A DNA stretch of 64,000 nucleotides from Luteimonas sp. RC10 (GTDB lineage Bacteria; Pseudomonadota; Gammaproteobacteria; Xanthomonadales; Xanthomonadaceae): assembly GCF_014192745.1 (NCBI RefSeq), contig NZ_JACHYJ010000004.1, positions 248,001 to 312,000 on the forward strand, written 5' to 3'. Below are positions 9,358 through 17,742 of the stretch, one piece after another (positions within the stretch are counted from its first letter, which is position 1; each line of letters opens with the position of its first letter). A model generated the notes under the pieces. The model saw only the letters and a list, made by a program, of their open reading frames with translations. It did not search any database and was not told the DNA's origin. Position numbers and translations under genes: made by a program.

Positions 9358-10287
9358 TCAGTGCGAGGCGACGAATCCACCGCTGGGCACGGCCGGCGGC
9401 ACGGCGAAATCGGCGCGCATGCGCGCGACCTCCGCCCGCGGCGGCCGGCCGAACAGCCGTTTGAACTCGCGGTTGAACTGCGACGCGCTCTCGTACCCCA
9501 CCGCATGACAGGCGGCCGTGGCGGTCATCCCGTCGCGCGCCATCAGCACCCGCGCCTGGTGCAGGCGGATCGACTTCAGATACTGCATCGGCGCGACCTG
9601 GGTCACGGCCTTGAAATGGGCGTGGAACGACGGCGTGCTCATGCCGGCCGCCTGCGCCAATTGCGCGACATCGAGCCGTCGGGCGTGATCGCGATGGATC
9701 CGCTGCAGCGCCCGGCCGATGCGGCCGAACGGACCCTGCTGGGCCAGCGCCGCGCGCAGCGTCTGCCCTTGCGGTCCGGTCAGCACGCGGAAGTACAGCT
9801 CGCGTACGAGCGCACGGCCGAGGATCGCCACGTCCAGCGGCTGGCTCAGCACCTGCAACAGGCGCTGCACGGTCTGGCGCAGCGTGTCGTCCATCGGGCT
9901 GGACACCAGGCTTTTGGGCGCCTGCGCGGGGGGCACGCCGCCGGCGTGCTCGATCTCGAGCATCAAGCCCGCCGCGAGCGGCACGTCCAGATGCAGATAC
10001 AGCGCCAGCAATGGCCGCTCCGCGCTGCCCTCGGACTGCATGGTGAACGGCACCGGCACCGAGACCGCGAGGTAATGCTGCTCGTCGTAGACGAACACCG
10101 CATCGCCGAAGTACCCCCGCTTGGCGCCCTGGCACACGAAGACGATGCCGGGGTCGTAGAGCACCGGCGTGAGCGTCAGCGGCCGGTCCGAGCGCAGCAC
10201 CCGCACGTCCGGCAAGGCGGTCAGGTTGTAGCCCTCGCGCGGCGCCAGCGCGCGCAGCAATGCAATGGAATCGAGTGCGGAATTCAT
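9358..10287 (-). CDS. AraC family transcriptional regulator
   Basis: A 309-residue regulator. Residues about 20-170 match the AraC-type N-terminal sensor domain (beta-rich, cupin-like), and about 210-300 form the double helix-turn-helix, with MSTPSFHAHFKAVTQVAP in the first half and ACHAVGYESASQFNREFKR in the second. ATG 10287 is chosen because everything upstream in frame lacks similarity. It is divergently transcribed from an SDR oxidoreductase gene, with 91 bases between them. Such AraC/SDR pairs are commonly regulator and target; this is inference from arrangement, and the inducer is unknown. Confidence 0.9.
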   Translation of the reverse strand: MNSALDSIALLRALAPREGYNLTALPDVRVLRSDRPLTLTPVLYDPGIVFVCQGAKRGYFGDAVFVYDEQHYLAVSVPVPFTMQSEGSAERPLLALYLHLDVPLAAGLMLEIEHAGGVPPAQAPKSLVSSPMDDTLRQTVQRLLQVLSQPLDVAILGRALVRELYFRVLTGPQGQTLRAALAQQGPFGRIGRALQRIHRDHARRLDVAQLAQAAGMSTPSFHAHFKAVTQVAPMQYLKSIRLHQARVLMARDGMTATAACHAVGYESASQFNREFKRLFGRPPRAEVARMRADFAVPPAVPSGGFVASH

Positions 10288-10378
10288 AGGAATAGGCAAG
10301 CAAAACAGACGTTTCGGCGTCGTGGCTGCATGGCGCCCATAGCATCCTACATCCACACCTCGAACCCCGGAGCATGCC

Positions 10379-11209
10379 GTGGCACAGTCGAAAACCCTGC
10401 TCATCACTGGCGTCAGCAGTGGCTTCGGCCGTGCGCTCGCCCAGGCGGCCCTGGCCGCCGGCCATCGCGTCGTCGGCACGGTGCGCAGCCCGCAGGCGCA
10501 GCAGGCGTTCGAGGCGCTGGGTGCCGGTGCGGTAGGCCGGGTCCTGGATGTGACCGACTTCGACGCCATCCCCGGCGTCGTCGATGCGATCAAGGCCGAC
10601 ATCGGGCCGCTGGACGTGCTGGTCAACAACGCCGGCTACGGCCATGAGGGCGTGCTGGAGGAATCCCCACTGGACGAGCTGCGCCGGCAGTTCGACGTCA
10701 ACGTGTTCGGCGCGGTCGCGATGATCAAGGCCGTGCTGCCCGGGATGCGCCGGCGGCGGCGCGGGCACATCGTCAACATCACCTCGATGGGCGGCTTCAT
10801 CACGATGCCCGGCATCGCCTACTACTGCGGCAGCAAGTTCGCGCTGGAAGGCATGTCCGAGACCCTGGGCAAGGAAGTCGCGCCGCTGGGCATCCACGTC
10901 ACCGCGGTGGCACCCGGCGCGTTCCGCACCGATTGGGCGGGCCGTTCGATGGTCCGCACCCCGCGCAGCATCGCCGACTACGACGCGCTGTTCGACCCGA
11001 TCCGCGAGGCGCGCCAGTCCAGGAGCGGCCACCAACCGGGCGACCCGGCCAAGGCCGCACGCGCCATCCTGACCCTGCTCGACGCGCCACATCCACCGGC
11101 GCACCTGCTGCTGGGCAGCGATGCGCTCGAGCTGGTGCGCGGAAAACTCGCCGCCCTGGAGGCCGAACTCGCCACCTGGGAAGCGGTGACCCGATCGACG
11201 GACGGCTAG
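10379..11209 (+). CDS. SDR family NAD(P)-dependent oxidoreductase
   Basis: A 276-residue classical short-chain dehydrogenase/reductase. The glycine motif TGVSSGFG (10-17) binds NAD(P), NNAG is at 83-86, Ser136 is in NITSMGG, and the catalytic Tyr149-x-x-x-Lys153 lies in YCGSK. The substrate cannot be predicted. The start is a GTG at 10379 with GGAG eight bases upstream; the nearby ATG at 10374 is out of frame. The gene faces away from the AraC regulator, its likely controller. Confidence 0.92.
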   Translation: MAQSKTLLITGVSSGFGRALAQAALAAGHRVVGTVRSPQAQQAFEALGAGAVGRVLDVTDFDAIPGVVDAIKADIGPLDVLVNNAGYGHEGVLEESPLDELRRQFDVNVFGAVAMIKAVLPGMRRRRRGHIVNITSMGGFITMPGIAYYCGSKFALEGMSETLGKEVAPLGIHVTAVAPGAFRTDWAGRSMVRTPRSIADYDALFDPIREARQSRSGHQPGDPAKAARAILTLLDAPHPPAHLLLGSDALELVRGKLAALEAELATWEAVTRSTDG

Positions 11210-11276
11210 GGGCGCGCCTGGTTGTCGCCGCCGCGGCCTCAGTCAGGCCTTGTGCGCGCGTTCTGCGGGTGCCGCC

Positions 11277-11822
11277 CTACAGTCGCACCAGCAGTTCGGC
11301 AAAGGCCTGCGCCGAGGCGGCGACATGCGCGCCCAGGCGGTGGTCGTCGTCGACCAGCAGCAGCCGGCCGCGCCGCGCGCGGGTCCACTCGACGACATCG
11401 GCGGCCGGGATCAGTTCGTCGTGCCAGCCGTGGATCACCGACAGCGGGACCTCGGCGGCCTGCAATGGATGCGCGGCATCGAGCCGGACCGGCGGCGCCA
11501 TCAGAAACAGCGCCGCGACCGGCACCCGTTGCGAGACATGTCCGGCGATCCACGCACCCAGGCTCGAGCCGGCCAGCACCACCGGGCCGCGCGCAGCCGC
11601 AGCCGTCGCGGCCTGCATCAAGCGCTCGATGCGCGCACCGACATCGCCCAGCGGGCTCACCTCGCGCCGCGCATCCAGGTCGGTGTAGTCCGGGCGCTCG
11701 TGGGTCCAGCCCAGCGCCTCGGCCGCCTGCGCCAGCGCGGTCACCTTGGTCGCGTCCGGACCGCTCTCGAAGCCGTGCGAGAGGATGCAATGGCCTCGCA
11801 ATGGCGCGCGCCGCGCACTCAT
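11277..11822 (-). CDS. Alpha/beta-hydrolase fold protein (YqiA-like esterase)
   Basis: A small (181-residue) alpha/beta hydrolase without a lid domain. The nucleophile elbow GSSLG (Ser87) is followed by candidate acid Asp135 in HGWHDELIP and candidate base His161 in DDDHRLG, completing a plausible triad. The N-terminal LSHGFESGPDATK supplies the oxyanion-hole HG. It resembles the compact YqiA-like esterases; the substrate is unknown. ATG 11822 overlaps the TGA of the MOSC gene (ATGA), which implies translational coupling with it. Confidence 0.85.
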   Translation of the reverse strand: MSARRAPLRGHCILSHGFESGPDATKVTALAQAAEALGWTHERPDYTDLDARREVSPLGDVGARIERLMQAATAAAARGPVVLAGSSLGAWIAGHVSQRVPVAALFLMAPPVRLDAAHPLQAAEVPLSVIHGWHDELIPAADVVEWTRARRGRLLLVDDDHRLGAHVAASAQAFAELLVRL

Positions 11823-12322
11823 GCGGCCACCTCCCAATGCACGGCGTCGCCGACGCGCAGCGTGCCGCCCTGCACGATCCGCGCGCACAGCCCGCCCATA
11901 CCGCGCATCGCGTTGTAACCGCCCGCGCCCAGCACGGTCTCCATGCGCGAACACGGATCGCAGGGATCGGTGCCTTCGAACACAACCTCGCCGATGCGGA
12001 AACGCTGGCCCTTGAACGCGATCAACGGAATGCCCGAGATCACCAGATTGCGGCGCAAGGTCGCCGGCGCGACCGCGTCCCGGCCGCTGAACGCGGCGAT
12101 CGCCGGCAGGTGCTCGGCCTGGATCAGGGTCGCGCCACGCTTGCCGCTGCCACCGGCGTAGCGGTCGCCGGCCAGCCCTGCGCCGGTGTGCGCCTGCGCG
12201 GTCTCCACGACCGTCATCGGGACATCGCGCGCCGGACGCAGGCCGATCCAGTCGAGCCGGCCGGTGCGGGGAAACTGCGTCATCAAGGCGTGCAGCGGGG
12301 AATCGGGCGGCGGAAGTCTCAT
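11819..12322 (-). CDS. MOSC domain-containing protein
   Basis: A 167-residue single-domain MOSC protein (molybdenum cofactor sulfurase C-terminal fold). Visible signatures are LAGDRYAGGSGKRGATLIQ, LRRNLVISGI and the cysteine pair CDPC in GTDPCDPCSRME, where the family places its sulphur-carrying Cys. MOSC proteins of this size are thought to transfer sulphur to, or reduce substrates through, molybdenum cofactor. ATG 12322 is preferred over the upstream in-frame start at 12361 because the family similarity begins there. The stop overlaps the next gene's start. Confidence 0.88.
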   Translation of the reverse strand: MRLPPPDSPLHALMTQFPRTGRLDWIGLRPARDVPMTVVETAQAHTGAGLAGDRYAGGSGKRGATLIQAEHLPAIAAFSGRDAVAPATLRRNLVISGIPLIAFKGQRFRIGEVVFEGTDPCDPCSRMETVLGAGGYNAMRGMGGLCARIVQGGTLRVGDAVHWEVAA

Positions 12323-12414
12323 CCGGTCAATGGTAGCCCGAACCCCCTTGCACACGCGCACGTGCCTGCGCCGGCGCGCGGTCGTGCTGCGCGATCCGGG
12401 CTACCATCCGCGCC

Positions 12415-12987
12415 ATGTCCGCCGCCGCGCCCCTTCCGACCCTCGTGCAGCAGCCGCTGCCCTACGTGGACCGGCTCACGCGGCGCGCGCGTGCCGACAT
12501 CACGCTGGTGGTGATCCACTGCACCGAACTGCCGGACCTGGCGACGGCACGGACCTACGGCGAGCGCGTGCTCTACGCCGCCGGCACCGGCAACAGCGGG
12601 CATTGGTACATCGACCGCGACGGCACGATCGTCGAATACGTGCCTGCCGAGCATGTCGCCCACCATGTGCGCGGCCGCAACGCCGAATCGGTGGGCATCG
12701 AACTGGTCAACCGCGGGCGTTTCCCGCACTGGCTCGACTCGCGCCACCAGGCGATGGACGAGCCCTACCCCGATGCGCAGATCGAGGCGCTGATCGTGCT
12801 GCTGCGGCAGTTGTGCGACACGCTGCCGTCGCTGCGCGCAATCGCCGGCCATGAGGACCTCGATCTCGAGCAGGTCCCGGCCAGCGACGATCCGCAACTG
12901 CGCGTGCCGCGCAAGCGCGACCCTGGCCCACGCTTCCCCTGGGACACGGTACTGGCGCAGGTGCCATTGCGCCGCATCGTCGCCTGA
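12415..12987 (+). CDS. N-acetylmuramoyl-L-alanine amidase (amidase_2/AmpD-like)
   Basis: A 190-residue amidase_2 domain with the zinc-binding pattern of AmpD-type enzymes: His35 (VVIHCTE), His146 (IAGHEDLD) and Asp169 (RKRDPGPRFPW). It hydrolyses the amide bond between N-acetylmuramic acid and L-alanine in peptidoglycan fragments. No signal peptide is visible, so it probably acts in the cytoplasm in muropeptide recycling. Whether it is the AmpD ortholog that controls beta-lactamase induction, or a second paralog, cannot be told here. Confidence 0.88.
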   Translation: MSAAAPLPTLVQQPLPYVDRLTRRARADITLVVIHCTELPDLATARTYGERVLYAAGTGNSGHWYIDRDGTIVEYVPAEHVAHHVRGRNAESVGIELVNRGRFPHWLDSRHQAMDEPYPDAQIEALIVLLRQLCDTLPSLRAIAGHEDLDLEQVPASDDPQLRVPRKRDPGPRFPWDTVLAQVPLRRIVA

Positions 12988-13021
12988 ACGTCGCGATCGG
13001 GGCCGGGCGCCGGGCGCCCCC

Positions 13022-13027
13022 TATAAT
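13022..13027 (+). promoter_or_regulatory. Candidate -10 box for tesB
   Basis: A perfect TATAAT stands out in very GC-rich sequence, 37 bases upstream of the tesB ATG. No good -35 hexamer is found 16-18 bases upstream, so the call rests on the -10 alone. Confidence 0.4.
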
Positions 13028-13063
13028 CGTCCGCCCGGTGCTGCCCGCCACGACTCTGCCGCG

Positions 13064-13945
13064 ATGACCCCGCCCGTTTCGGAACTGATCGACCTGCTTT
13101 CGCTCGAGCGCCTCGAGGACAATCTGTTCCGCGGCCAGAGCCGCGACATCGGCACCAAGTACGTGTTCGGCGGCCAGGTGCTCGGCCAGGCACTGTCGGC
13201 TGCGCAGGCGACGATGACCGCACCGCGCCCGGCGCATTCGCTGCATGCCTACTTCCTGCGCGCCGGCGACGTCGATGCGCCGATCGTCTACGACGTCGAC
13301 CGCACCCGCGACGGCGGCAGCTTCTCGGTGCGCCGTGTCACCGCGATCCAGCACGGCAAGGTGATCTTCTTCTGCGCGGCCTCGTTCCAGGAGGCCGAAG
13401 CCGGCGCCACGCACCAGCTGACGATGCCCGAGGTGCCCGCGCCCGAGGACATCGCGCCGCAGGACCCGCTGCCGGCCGAGGTGCTGGCCCGGTTGCCGGT
13501 CAAGGTGCAGCGCTGGCTCGACCGCAGCGGCCCGTTCGAGTTCCGCCACGTGTATCCGCGCGACGAACTGCAGCCGCCCAAGCGCCCGCCGTTCCAGCAG
13601 GTGTGGTTCCGGCTGTCGGAGCGCGTCGGCGACGCGCCGTCGCTGCACCGCGCGCTGCTCGCCTACGCCTCCGATTTCCACCTGCTCGGCACTGCGACCT
13701 TCCCGCACGGCATCAGCTACTACCAGCCGAATGTGCAGATGGCCTCGCTCGACCACGCGCTGTGGTTCCATCGTCCGTTCCGGGTCGACGACTGGCTGCT
13801 GTACTCGCTCGACAGCCCGAGCGCGCAGGATGCGCGCGGCCTGGCCCGCGGCCAGATCTTCGACCGCACCGGGCGCCTGGTCGCCAGCAGCGCGCAGGAA
13901 GGCATGATCCGCGTGCGCCCCGACACCCCGCCGGCGGCCGACTGA
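13064..13945 (+). CDS. tesB: Acyl-CoA thioesterase II
   Basis: A 293-residue double-hotdog thioesterase. The N-terminal half holds GGQVLGQALSAAQ and SLHAYFLRAGD, and the C-terminal half holds YASDFHLLGTA, with the Asp of the TesB triad, and ASLDHALWFHRPFR. It hydrolyses medium- and long-chain acyl-CoA to free acid and CoA in the cytoplasm. Length and motif order are normal for TesB. The next gene begins one base after its stop, so the two are co-transcribed. Confidence 0.93.
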   Translation: MTPPVSELIDLLSLERLEDNLFRGQSRDIGTKYVFGGQVLGQALSAAQATMTAPRPAHSLHAYFLRAGDVDAPIVYDVDRTRDGGSFSVRRVTAIQHGKVIFFCAASFQEAEAGATHQLTMPEVPAPEDIAPQDPLPAEVLARLPVKVQRWLDRSGPFEFRHVYPRDELQPPKRPPFQQVWFRLSERVGDAPSLHRALLAYASDFHLLGTATFPHGISYYQPNVQMASLDHALWFHRPFRVDDWLLYSLDSPSAQDARGLARGQIFDRTGRLVASSAQEGMIRVRPDTPPAAD

Positions 13946-13946
13946 C

Positions 13947-14780
13947 ATGCGCCAGGTCTTCTCCAGCGCGCGTCTGGAAAACGTCGAGCGCGTCGCCGAC
14001 ATGCTGCGCGCCGAAGGCATCGAGGTGCAGATCAGCAACGGCCGCTCCTACAAGGGCAACCGGCGCGGCACCTTCAGCTATCGCGACCAGGCCGCCGGCC
14101 CCCGGCCCGCGGTCTGGGTGACGCGCTCGGAGGACCAGCCGCGCGCACGCGCGCTGCTGCGCGACACCGGCCTGCTGCAGACCCAGCCCTCGACGCGCAG
14201 CTACCTGGCGCAGGGCGAGCTGACGTTCGCGGCCGACAATGCGCCGCCACCGCGCCGGGGCCTGAGCCGGGCGGCGAAGATCCGCTATGCCCTGCTGGGC
14301 GGTGCGGTCGTGGTGATCGGGCTGTCCTGGTGGTCGCGGCCCTCGCCCGACGCGCCGACCCCGACGCCCGACATCGCGCCGCCCGCCGCGCAGGGACCGT
14401 CGCTGGACATGCTGCCGCAGACAGTCGAGGCCGGGGTCCACCGCATCCCGGTGCCGCAGGCGCTGGCCGGCACCCTGCTCGCCGATGCGCTGCGCGCGCA
14501 ATCGGGACCGGTCTGCGTGGCCGTCGACGGCGACACCCCGACCGCCCCGCTGCTGGCCGAGCTCGAAGCCGGCTATGCGCAGGTGCTGCCGGCCTCGGCC
14601 TGCACCGGCGGCGACGGCCAGGCCGCGTGGCTGGAGATCCACAACTACCGCACCGACGGCTCGGGCCGGGGCACGGTCGAGTTGTCGAACGGCGGCAGCG
14701 ACCCCGCCCAGGGCGTGATCACGCGTACCTTCGATGTCCAGCGACAGGGCCGCGACTGGCGCTTCGCGCCGGCGAAGTAG
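13947..14780 (+). CDS. Membrane-anchored protein with DUF2007-like N-terminus, function unknown
   Basis: A 277-residue protein. Residues about 1-75 (VFSSARLENVERVADMLRAEG onward) resemble the DUF2007/putative signal-transducing domain. A single transmembrane helix lies at about 113-129, followed by a Pro/Asp/Thr-rich linker and a C-terminal soluble domain of about 140 residues with two cysteines. The topology is probably N-in with the C-terminal domain in the periplasm. It starts one base after the tesB stop and is presumably translated from the same message. I can assign no function. Confidence 0.75.
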   Translation: MRQVFSSARLENVERVADMLRAEGIEVQISNGRSYKGNRRGTFSYRDQAAGPRPAVWVTRSEDQPRARALLRDTGLLQTQPSTRSYLAQGELTFAADNAPPPRRGLSRAAKIRYALLGGAVVVIGLSWWSRPSPDAPTPTPDIAPPAAQGPSLDMLPQTVEAGVHRIPVPQALAGTLLADALRAQSGPVCVAVDGDTPTAPLLAELEAGYAQVLPASACTGGDGQAAWLEIHNYRTDGSGRGTVELSNGGSDPAQGVITRTFDVQRQGRDWRFAPAK

Positions 14781-14896
14781 CGCAAGCCTCACCGCCAGTC
14801 GCTGCCCGCGGCCGCGTGGATGCGGCATGATCGGCCGGCCGGTCACATCCGGCCGCCCGGATGCGTCCTGGGTGGACCCTCAGCTGGAAACGACCG

Positions 14897-16045
14897 ATGT
14901 CCGCGATTGCCGCCGACCCGAGCCTCGAAGACCGGATCCACCTGGAGCTGCCGGCCGCGCGCGATGGCGACCAGGCCGCATACGGGCGCATCGTGCGGCT
15001 GAGCCAGAACGCGACGACCGCGATCGCGCTGGCGATCACCCGCGATGTGCAGGCCAGCCAGGACATCGCCCAGGAGGCCTATCTCAAGGCCTGGCAGCAG
15101 CTCGGACGGCTGCAGAACCCGACCAGCTTCCTGCCGTGGCTGCGCCAGATCACCCGCAATCTCGCGCGCGACCATCTGCGCGCGCGCCGCGACCGGCTGG
15201 TCGCCGGTGAGGTCGCAGACCTCGCGATCGCGCAGGCCGCCGATCCCGATAGCTGTCCGATGCAGCGGATCATCGACGACGAGAGCGGGCGCGTGGCCGC
15301 CGACCTGATCTCCGAGCTGCCCGACGACAGCCGCGAAGTGTTGTTGCTGTACTACCGCGAGGGCGGCAATTCCCGGCAAGTCGCCGCGCTGCTCGGCCTG
15401 TCGGACGCGGCCGTGCGCAAACGCCTGTCGCGGGCGCGGCGCAGCCTGCGCGAAGACCTGATCGCGCGCTTCCGCGATTTCGCCGAAGGCTCCGCGCCCG
15501 GCACCGCGTTCACCGTGCTGGTCGTGGCCGGACTGGGCAGCTTCACCAAGCCGGCGCTGGCGGCGGGGGCAGCCGGCGGCACGATCGGCAGCGGCGTCGC
15601 CGGCAAGGCACTGTTCGGTTCGGCCGGTGCCGCCGGCGCCAGCCTGGTGTTCGGCGCGCTGACCTGGTGGCTGTGCCGCAAGCTGCTGCTGCAGTACACC
15701 GACACCGACGACGAGCGGCGTGCGCTGCTGCGCTTCTACGATCGCTGGATGCTGGCCTCGGTGATCGGTGGTGCCTTCGTGGGCCTGGCGTATGCGGTCT
15801 CAGGCAACAGCTACACCGCGTTCTGCATCGCGACCGTGACCTTGCTGGTCGCGATCACGTTGCCAGCGTTGACCCGGTTGCCGCGGCTGATGAATCCCCT
15901 GCTCGCCCGCGATGCCGCGCGCGACCCGGCCGGGGCGCGGCGACGCGCACGGATCTATGAGCTGACCTTCGGCCGCACCGGCATGCTGCTGGGCAATCTG
16001 ATGGTGATCGGCATGCTGGTGATCATCGGCCTGCGCGGGCATTGA
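14897..16045 (+). CDS. ECF-type RNA polymerase sigma factor with C-terminal membrane domain
   Basis: A 382-residue fusion. Residues about 25-95 match sigma-70 region 2 (DIAQEAYLKAWQQLGRL, then PWLRQITRNLARDHLRARR), and 137-190 match region 4 with the helix-turn-helix SRQVAALLGLSDAAVRKRLSRARR. Normal ECF sigmas end near residue 190; this one continues with about five hydrophobic segments (roughly 203-220, 240-260, 285-302, 306-325, 362-379). The enzyme-binding part would therefore be tethered to the inner membrane. No separate anti-sigma gene is adjacent. ATG 14897 is the first start before region 2. Confidence 0.85.
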   Translation: MSAIAADPSLEDRIHLELPAARDGDQAAYGRIVRLSQNATTAIALAITRDVQASQDIAQEAYLKAWQQLGRLQNPTSFLPWLRQITRNLARDHLRARRDRLVAGEVADLAIAQAADPDSCPMQRIIDDESGRVAADLISELPDDSREVLLLYYREGGNSRQVAALLGLSDAAVRKRLSRARRSLREDLIARFRDFAEGSAPGTAFTVLVVAGLGSFTKPALAAGAAGGTIGSGVAGKALFGSAGAAGASLVFGALTWWLCRKLLLQYTDTDDERRALLRFYDRWMLASVIGGAFVGLAYAVSGNSYTAFCIATVTLLVAITLPALTRLPRLMNPLLARDAARDPAGARRRARIYELTFGRTGMLLGNLMVIGMLVIIGLRGH

Positions 16046-16175
16046 TCGCAGCGGTCGTACCTGGCGGCCACGTCCGATCGCGCCCCTCTGAACCGCGCAT
16101 GCCCGACGCACGCGCGCCCGACATACAACGCCGAAAGGCGCCGCCTGATGCGACGCCTCCGGCCCGATCCTCGAC

Positions 16176-16838
16176 TCAGCGCTGCGGCCGGGCGGCCCGC
16201 AGTTCCTCGCGGCTGAGCGTGCCGTCGCGGTTCTCGTCGAACCAGGCGAAGCGCTCGGCCAGCCGCGGCATCGCCTCATCGACCTCGACCCGGCTCAGTC
16301 GGCCGTCGCCGTTGAGGTCGGCAGCGCGGAACATCGCGTCGAAGCGACGCTCGCCCTCGGTGCGACGTTCGGCCCGCTTGGCGTCATGCCACCGCCGCAG
16401 CTCGCTCCGGGTCAAATAGCCATCGCCATCGCGGTCGATCGACGCGAAGTCGGCGACCAGATCGAAGCCGCGCCCGCCACGCGCATGCGCGCCGTGCGGG
16501 CCGCCATGCGGCTTGCGTGCGCCGCGGTCGACCGGCCGCGCCGCATCGCCCTCGCGCGCTGCATGCGCGGCCAATCGGGCCTCGCGTCGTGCCTGCCAGG
16601 CCTGCTGCCCCGCCTCGGCCTCGGCCCGGCTGATGCGGCCATCGCCATCGGTGTCCAGGCGCGCCAACGCGTCGATCGGATCGCGGGGCAGCCCAGGGCG
16701 GCCGTGGCCGCGATGTGCCTGCGCCTCGGCCCCGGTCGGCGCGGCGCCTTCGGCGACGGCCGGCGAACGGGCCGACGCGGTGCCGGCAGCGAGAGTCAGT
16801 GCGGCGAGCAGCGCCGCAGAGAGCAGGGTCTTGTGCAT
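16176..16838 (-). CDS. Exported EF-hand calcium-binding protein
   Basis: A 220-residue protein with a signal peptide (MHKTLLSAALLAALTLAAG, cleavage near residue 23) and four EF-hand loops: DTDGDGRISRAE (62-73), DRDGDGYLTRSE (135-146), DLNGDGRLSRVE (174-185) and DENRDGTLSREE (201-212). The fourth loop has Arg where the others have Gly-Asp-Gly spacing. Hands 1 and 2 are separated by a basic, His/Gly-rich spacer. It probably binds Ca2+ in the periplasm; a specific role is not apparent. It is divergent from bpt. Confidence 0.88.
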   Translation of the reverse strand: MHKTLLSAALLAALTLAAGTASARSPAVAEGAAPTGAEAQAHRGHGRPGLPRDPIDALARLDTDGDGRISRAEAEAGQQAWQARREARLAAHAAREGDAARPVDRGARKPHGGPHGAHARGGRGFDLVADFASIDRDGDGYLTRSELRRWHDAKRAERRTEGERRFDAMFRAADLNGDGRLSRVEVDEAMPRLAERFAWFDENRDGTLSREELRAARPQR

Positions 16839-16989
16839 GTGGGGTTCCCGTTGTGGACGGCACGGCGCCGCCCTGTGCATCGATCAACGCGCCCGCCGCG
16901 TCTGACGTTGACGCCGTCCCGGGCCGGTTCAGCCGGCAGACGGCGGCCGCCGTCGCATCCGTTGCGACGACCGGCGCTATCCTGACCCG

Positions 16990-17742
16990 ATGCCGTCACC
17001 GCCCCGCCCCAGCCACCAGGATGCCGCGGTCGCGGACGAACTGCGCCTGTTCCACAGCGGCGCCCACGCCTGCGGTTACTGGCCCGAGCGCGTGGCCCGC
17101 GATCTCGTGCTCGATCCCGAGGATCCCCGCCTCGCGCTGGCCTATCCGCAGGCGCTGCGCTGGGGCTTCCGCCGATCCGGCGACCTGCTCTACCGGCCGC
17201 ACTGCACGGCATGCCGGGCCTGCGTCGCGGTGCGCATTCCGGTCGCCGCCTTCGTGCCCAATCGCAGCCAGCGCCGGACCCTGGCGCGCAACGCCGACAT
17301 CGCAGCGCGCATCCTGCCGGCCGGGCGCAACGACGAGCGCCTGGCGCTGTACCGGCGCTACCTGCGCGCGCGTCACGTCGACGGCGGCATGGACGACCAT
17401 GGCGCGGCGGAGTTCGACCAGTTCCTGATCGGGCGCTGGAACGATGGCCGCCTGCTGGAACTGCGGCTGCACGGCCGGCTGGTCGCGGTCGCGGTCACCG
17501 ACCTGGCCGACGATGCGCTCTCGGCGGTCTACACGTTCTTCGACCCCGACGCATCAACACGCGGCCTGGGCACACTGGCGATCCTGCAGCAGATCGCCTG
17601 GGCCCGCCGCGAGGGACGCGCGTATCTGTATCTTGGCTATTGGATCGAAGGACACCGCAAGATGGACTACAAACGCAATTTCCAACCGCTCGAAGGCTTC
17701 GATGGACGCCAGTGGCGTCCGATGACGGCGTGGGCGCGATGA
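16990..17742 (+). CDS. bpt: Aspartate/glutamate leucyltransferase (arginyl-tRNA-protein transferase family)
   Basis: A 250-residue member of the ATE/Bpt family. The N-terminal part has [18 protein letters not shown] and [14 protein letters not shown] with the family's conserved cysteines; the C-terminal GNAT-like part has [20 protein letters not shown] and [19 protein letters not shown]. It transfers leucine from Leu-tRNA to N-terminal Asp/Glu, marking proteins for ClpAP by the N-end rule. The stop overlaps the start of the next gene by ATGA. In many bacteria bpt neighbours aat or clpA, which are not seen here. Confidence 0.93.
   Translation: MPSPPRPSHQDAAVADELRLFHSGAHACGYWPERVARDLVLDPEDPRLALAYPQALRWGFRRSGDLLYRPHCTACRACVAVRIPVAAFVPNRSQRRTLARNADIAARILPAGRNDERLALYRRYLRARHVDGGMDDHGAAEFDQFLIGRWNDGRLLELRLHGRLVAVAVTDLADDALSAVYTFFDPDASTRGLGTLAILQQIAWARREGRAYLYLGYWIEGHRKMDYKRNFQPLEGFDGRQWRPMTAWAR

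Noticed and set aside
6476..9508. A 1010-codon plus-strand frame across pirin and rlmKL
   Set aside because: It is antisense to two well-recognised genes, is Arg/Ala/Gly-rich with no family similarity, and reflects the scarcity of stop codons in high-GC DNA.
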